From contig JAJRVX010000043.1 in NCBI GenBank assembly GCA_024277095.1, forward strand, positions 1-8,008: DNA of 8,008 nucleotides, in the 5' to 3' direction. Shown piece after piece: positions 5,254 to 8,008 of the stretch (positions are counted from its first letter, which is position 1; each line of letters begins with the position of its first letter). Made by a program: the position numbers and the translations under genes. A model generated the notes under the pieces. It searched no databases. It saw nothing but the letters and a program-made list of their open reading frames with translations, and was not told the origin of the DNA. The stretch is from DUEN01 sp024277095. Lineage in GTDB: Bacteria; Chloroflexota; Anaerolineae; DUEN01.

Positions 5254-7797
5254 TTATCCCACGCTTGCGATTTCCGCCGGGCCCTGATCATCAGCCTGAA
5301 TGAGAGGAGAGGTCCCCTCCGGCCCTTCGGAAAGCATTCGACGTATGGGCAGGACAAAGTGGAACGTAGTGCCCACACCCTCTACGCTCTCCACCCAGAT
5401 CACGCCACCGTGCGCTTCCACAATGCTCCGCACAATGGCCAGGCCTATCCCCAGGCCGCCGAACGGCCGGGTGGTGGAGCCATCCACCTGGTAGAATCGA
5501 TCCCAGATGTGATCGAGTTTGTCCGCGGGGATACCGACGCCCTGATCGCTCACGCTCACCTCGACGGCCGGCTGACTCTCCTCCTGTTCATCGAACTGAT
5601 AGCGGCAAGGCCGGATACGCACGGCAACCGCGCCGCCGTCGGGGCTGAACTTGATCGCGTTGCTCAAGAGGTTATCAAAGACCTGACGCAGACGGCCACG
5701 ATCTCCAAAGATCTGTGGCACGTCGCTCGCCGCGTCCAGAACGAACTCGAACATCTCCTCGCGGCCGTCCTCGTGAACCACCATCTGGGCGGTCTCGATG
5801 CATGATTGCGCCAGCGCGACCAGGTTCACCGGCTCGTATCGCATCTTCTCCACGGCGGCTTCCTGGATGCTGATGATATCGTTGACCAGCCGGATGATCC
5901 CCTCCGTGCGGTGGAGCACCTTTTCCAACGCCTCTTTCTGCTCGGACTTGACCTCTCCCAGCACACCCTCCAGGAGCAGCTCCACGTAGCCCCGCACGAA
6001 AGTCAGCGGCGTACGCAACTCGTGGGACACGTTCTGCACGAACTCGTCCTTCAGCTGATCCAGTTCCTGCAACTCCAGGTAGGCCCGCTCCAGCTCCTCC
6101 GCCCGCTGCCGCAGGCTCTCAAACAATCGCGACGTCTCCAGTGCGACGCCGATCTGATTGCCCAGCGTGGTCAACAGGTCGATATCCGGCTTGGGGTAGT
6201 AATCGTCCGGGTCCCGCCTGCCCAGCAACCAGGCCCCCAACAGCTTCCCACCCACCTCGATAGGGACGACCAGCCGCACCCAACTGAACACGCTCCGATC
6301 ATCCGGCTCTGGCGGGCGGTACTTTCCCGCCTCGGCCACCAATTCCCGGATCGCCTGAGCCACGTCCATCTTCTCATCAAGCGTCACACCATCGCCATAC
6401 AAAAGCGAGACGTCCGCCCCATCCATAACATAAAGCGCGGACTGTCGAATCAAAAGGCTGGGACATACCTCACGGGTGAGCAACCGAACCAGCGCCTCCC
6501 GATCCAGCGCGCGAGGGATCTCGTTGGCGAAAGCGCGCAGGATATCATCCGGGTTGTGTTCCGTCCCATAGACCAGACGATCCATCCATCGTTGGAAGGG
6601 CTCCCGCAGGAACAGCGCCGCGATGATGAAGGCCATAGAGATGCTGATCGAAAGACCTAACGCTCGCGGGGTGAATGAGACCCATCGGCTGCTGAAGACG
6701 AAGGCCAGAATGAAGGCGGTCAGATAGAGGACGAGAAAACTGAGCAGGCTCAACGCGCGATTGGTCCGAAATTCCAGCCCGCCCAACCGGTGCTTATACA
6801 GTGCATACACGTAGAAAAACGGGAGCAAAGAAATAGCGAAGGAGATGAGAAAAAAGTTTAATAAGCCGGAGCGAGGAACATCCAGCAATCCGGGGACCAC
6901 CCATAGTACGATACCCGGGCCGGAAGCCAGAGCAATGCCAGCCAACATCTGGCGTGTCGCCAAGCGATCCCTTGGCGACGTCTCCAGGAACAGGCGTGCG
7001 AGCAGAAGCCCCAAACTCCCTCCCGCCGCCAGCAAAGATCCCAGATAGAACACTTGAGGCGGCAAGAATTGCAGTACCTCTAACCCAGCCAAAACAACAG
7101 CCACTATGTACAGCAGACGTAACAGATAACGGGACCATTGATTAAGGATAGGCGTTGGCACCAACAGATGCAAGTGAAGAAAAACGGGTACCATCAACCA
7201 AGTCAGAGCATGAAGGACAATCGAGGAGGCAGCAACATGAGTGGAGGATACAGCGCCTGTCACCCACCAAAGCGCAGTCAGGTAATTCAGAGCGATCAGC
7301 AACCGCCAACGAATATCACGTGGCCGCAGGAAGAGCAACACCACCGTTCCCGCCAGCCAGAAGGGCAGGAAAGGCAACATAGCAACTAAGCGGAACCGGC
7401 GTCGCATCGGAGTGGGTCCTAACATTTGCCACTGGACATGATGGACGACGCCGTCCCGGATGAAAGTGATAGGGACTAGATCACCCGGCCGATAGCCAGC
7501 GAAGGGAACAAGAGTGCGATCACGTAAATATGCTTCATGGGTTAGATCGCCAATGATGACCAGACGATCTCCCACCCGTAACTTACCTCGATTAGCTATA
7601 CAACGACCTGGATTAATCTCACAAACATCGTCAAAACCCAAAACTTGCCACTGGCTCTCATGCTCAATCCCTGAATATGGGGCGATATATACATAGGCAA
7701 ACACATAATATAAACAGGCCAGCAACACCCCGCCAGCCAATAAAATCAATAAGCCATCAATGCGCCGGGCGAAGAAAGATTTCTCCTCGGTAGTCAT
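5254..7797 (-). CDS. Multi-pass sensor histidine kinase: ComP-like PDZ/TM input, GAF, HisKA, HATPase
   Basis: This is a membrane sensor kinase that autophosphorylates on His and passes phosphate to a response regulator not present in the window. Of its 847 residues, TM1 spans about 13-37. An extracytoplasmic PDZ-like domain follows at about 48-127 (GKLRVGDRLVIIGD at 71-84; VPITFIRDG at 108-116). Nine more hydrophobic segments lie at about 137-157, 164-183, 190-214, 222-244, 248-270, 284-304, 312-334, 348-369 and 378-396. The Arg/Lys-rich loops fall mostly on the side that ten passes make cytoplasmic. A GAF-like domain (about 415-560) and a short coiled coil (about 560-588) lead to HisKA with phospho-acceptor His592 in NVSHELRTPLT. 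The HATPase domain shows the N box (N709, N713), G1 DQGVGIP (751-757) and G2 GGLGIGLA (780-787). The TM-PDZ-TM order resembles Bacillus ComP, but the kinase half is of the HisKA/PhoR type, not HisKA_3. ATG 7797 has a GGAG Shine-Dalgarno at 7806-7809 that overlaps the upstream stop region. GC falls from about 65-70% in the kinase part to about 46% at the 5' end. Confidence 0.95.
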   Translation of the reverse strand: MTTEEKSFFARRIDGLLILLAGGVLLACLYYVFAYVYIAPYSGIEHESQWQVLGFDDVCEINPGRCIANRGKLRVGDRLVIIGDLTHEAYLRDRTLVPFAGYRPGDLVPITFIRDGVVHHVQWQMLGPTPMRRRFRLVAMLPFLPFWLAGTVVLLFLRPRDIRWRLLIALNYLTALWWVTGAVSSTHVAASSIVLHALTWLMVPVFLHLHLLVPTPILNQWSRYLLRLLYIVAVVLAGLEVLQFLPPQVFYLGSLLAAGGSLGLLLARLFLETSPRDRLATRQMLAGIALASGPGIVLWVVPGLLDVPRSGLLNFFLISFAISLLPFFYVYALYKHRLGGLEFRTNRALSLLSFLVLYLTAFILAFVFSSRWVSFTPRALGLSISISMAFIIAALFLREPFQRWMDRLVYGTEHNPDDILRAFANEIPRALDREALVRLLTREVCPSLLIRQSALYVMDGADVSLLYGDGVTLDEKMDVAQAIRELVAEAGKYRPPEPDDRSVFSWVRLVVPIEVGGKLLGAWLLGRRDPDDYYPKPDIDLLTTLGNQIGVALETSRLFESLRQRAEELERAYLELQELDQLKDEFVQNVSHELRTPLTFVRGYVELLLEGVLGEVKSEQKEALEKVLHRTEGIIRLVNDIISIQEAAVEKMRYEPVNLVALAQSCIETAQMVVHEDGREEMFEFVLDAASDVPQIFGDRGRLRQVFDNLLSNAIKFSPDGGAVAVRIRPCRYQFDEQEESQPAVEVSVSDQGVGIPADKLDHIWDRFYQVDGSTTRPFGGLGIGLAIVRSIVEAHGGVIWVESVEGVGTTFHFVLPIRRMLSEGPEGTSPLIQADDQGPAEIASVG

Positions 7798-7802
7798 CCA
7801 CG

Positions 7803-8008
7803 CTACTCCGCCAGCTCAGGTGGGACCTCCATGCCCATAGTATGCATCCATTCACGCAAAGGCGCAACCTGAGCCTCCAGTAAATCCCACATCGGCGACG
7901 GATCGACCAACTCCAACCGCTGCAACAGATCCCGACAGGTCTGATACCGCTGCGCCAAATGGTAGACGCAATAGCTGACCGCCCCGCAGGCGACCAGGAT
8001 CCGCTGCG
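7803..8008 (-). CDS. C-terminal part of a protein, possibly a trans-isoprenyl diphosphate synthase (ComQ/IspA-like)
   Basis: This open frame enters from the right edge and ends at TAG 7803-7805, giving 67 visible residues with no start in the window. It ends only 5 bases before the kinase ATG, so it is surely a real gene translated together with the kinase. The visible part is helical. It begins QRILVACGAVSYCVYHLAQR and continues with Tyr21, LLQRLEL (27-33), DPSPMWDLL (35-43) and LREWM (50-54). The spacing G-A-x-x-Y-x5-A-x2-Y-x5-L-x3-L, followed by a Pro-containing turn and another helix, matches the last helices of polyprenyl synthetase family proteins, which include ComQ. The catalytic Asp-rich motifs of that family would lie upstream, outside the window, so the assignment is tentative. 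Alternatives are any helical protein of unknown function. Confidence 0.6.
   Translation of the reverse strand, partial: QRILVACGAVSYCVYHLAQRYQTCRDLLQRLELVDPSPMWDLLEAQVAPLREWMHTMGMEVPPELAE

Noticed and set aside
5062..6660. Two end-to-end + strand open frames (247 and 284 codons) opposite the kinase and sirtuin genes
   Set aside because: They mirror the well-supported minus-strand coding sequences, whose HisKA, HATPase and Sir2 motifs are unmistakable.
7740..7860. A ComX-like small peptide gene at the junction before the kinase
   Set aside because: I read the minus strand here for a small frame overlapping the end of the upstream gene. The only alternative start near the junction (a GTG just before the kinase ATG) gives about 14 codons, too short and without ComX features.

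Overview
The window is GC-rich over most of its length (hand counts of about 65-70% GC in pheT and in the kinase catalytic region). It appears to come from a bacterium outside the Proteobacteria. A tRNA-sensing T-box leader in front of pheST, the sequence style of PheS/PheT, and a multi-pass PDZ/GAF histidine kinase together point to Chloroflexota (Anaerolineae/Caldilineae-like). That placement is an inference from family knowledge; no 16S or other marker is present.

Left part, + strand. Positions 1-326 hold no convincing gene, but contain two strong GC-rich hairpins. A near-consensus sigma-70 promoter (TTGACA, 17 bp, TATACT; 327-355) drives a leader of about 385 nt. The leader is a complete T-box riboswitch: a Stem I kink-turn, a UUC phenylalanine specifier at 483-485, a Stem II helix, the CCGTTATC element of Stem III, the T-box AGGGTGGTACCGCGG, and a competing 13-bp terminator. 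It controls pheS (746-1771) and pheT (1852-4356), the alpha and beta subunits of phenylalanyl-tRNA synthetase. Uncharged tRNA-Phe is expected to prevent termination and raise synthetase expression. Both subunits depart from the textbook family at otherwise well-kept motifs.

Middle. pheT converges on a minus-strand operon, and a perfect 13-bp hairpin (4384-4419) separates the two 3' ends.

Right part, minus strand. Read in the direction of transcription there are three genes. First comes a 3'-terminal fragment of a gene (7803-8008) whose C-terminal helix pattern resembles trans-isoprenyl diphosphate synthases. Five bases later starts an 847-residue sensor histidine kinase (5254-7797). Its order is TM1, an extracytoplasmic PDZ-like domain, about nine further TM helices, GAF, coiled coil, HisKA and HATPase. 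Twenty-one bases further on is a 260-residue Sir2-type NAD-dependent protein deacylase (4450-5232). The TM-PDZ-multi-TM input half is laid out like ComP, the receptor of the Bacillus ComQXPA quorum-sensing system. In that system ComQ, an isoprenyl transferase of the same fold, is encoded just upstream. The pairing of a possible isoprenyl synthase with a ComP-like receptor is the most interesting lead here. It rests on a partial gene and needs the sequence beyond 8008. No response regulator and no ComX-like peptide gene are visible in the window.
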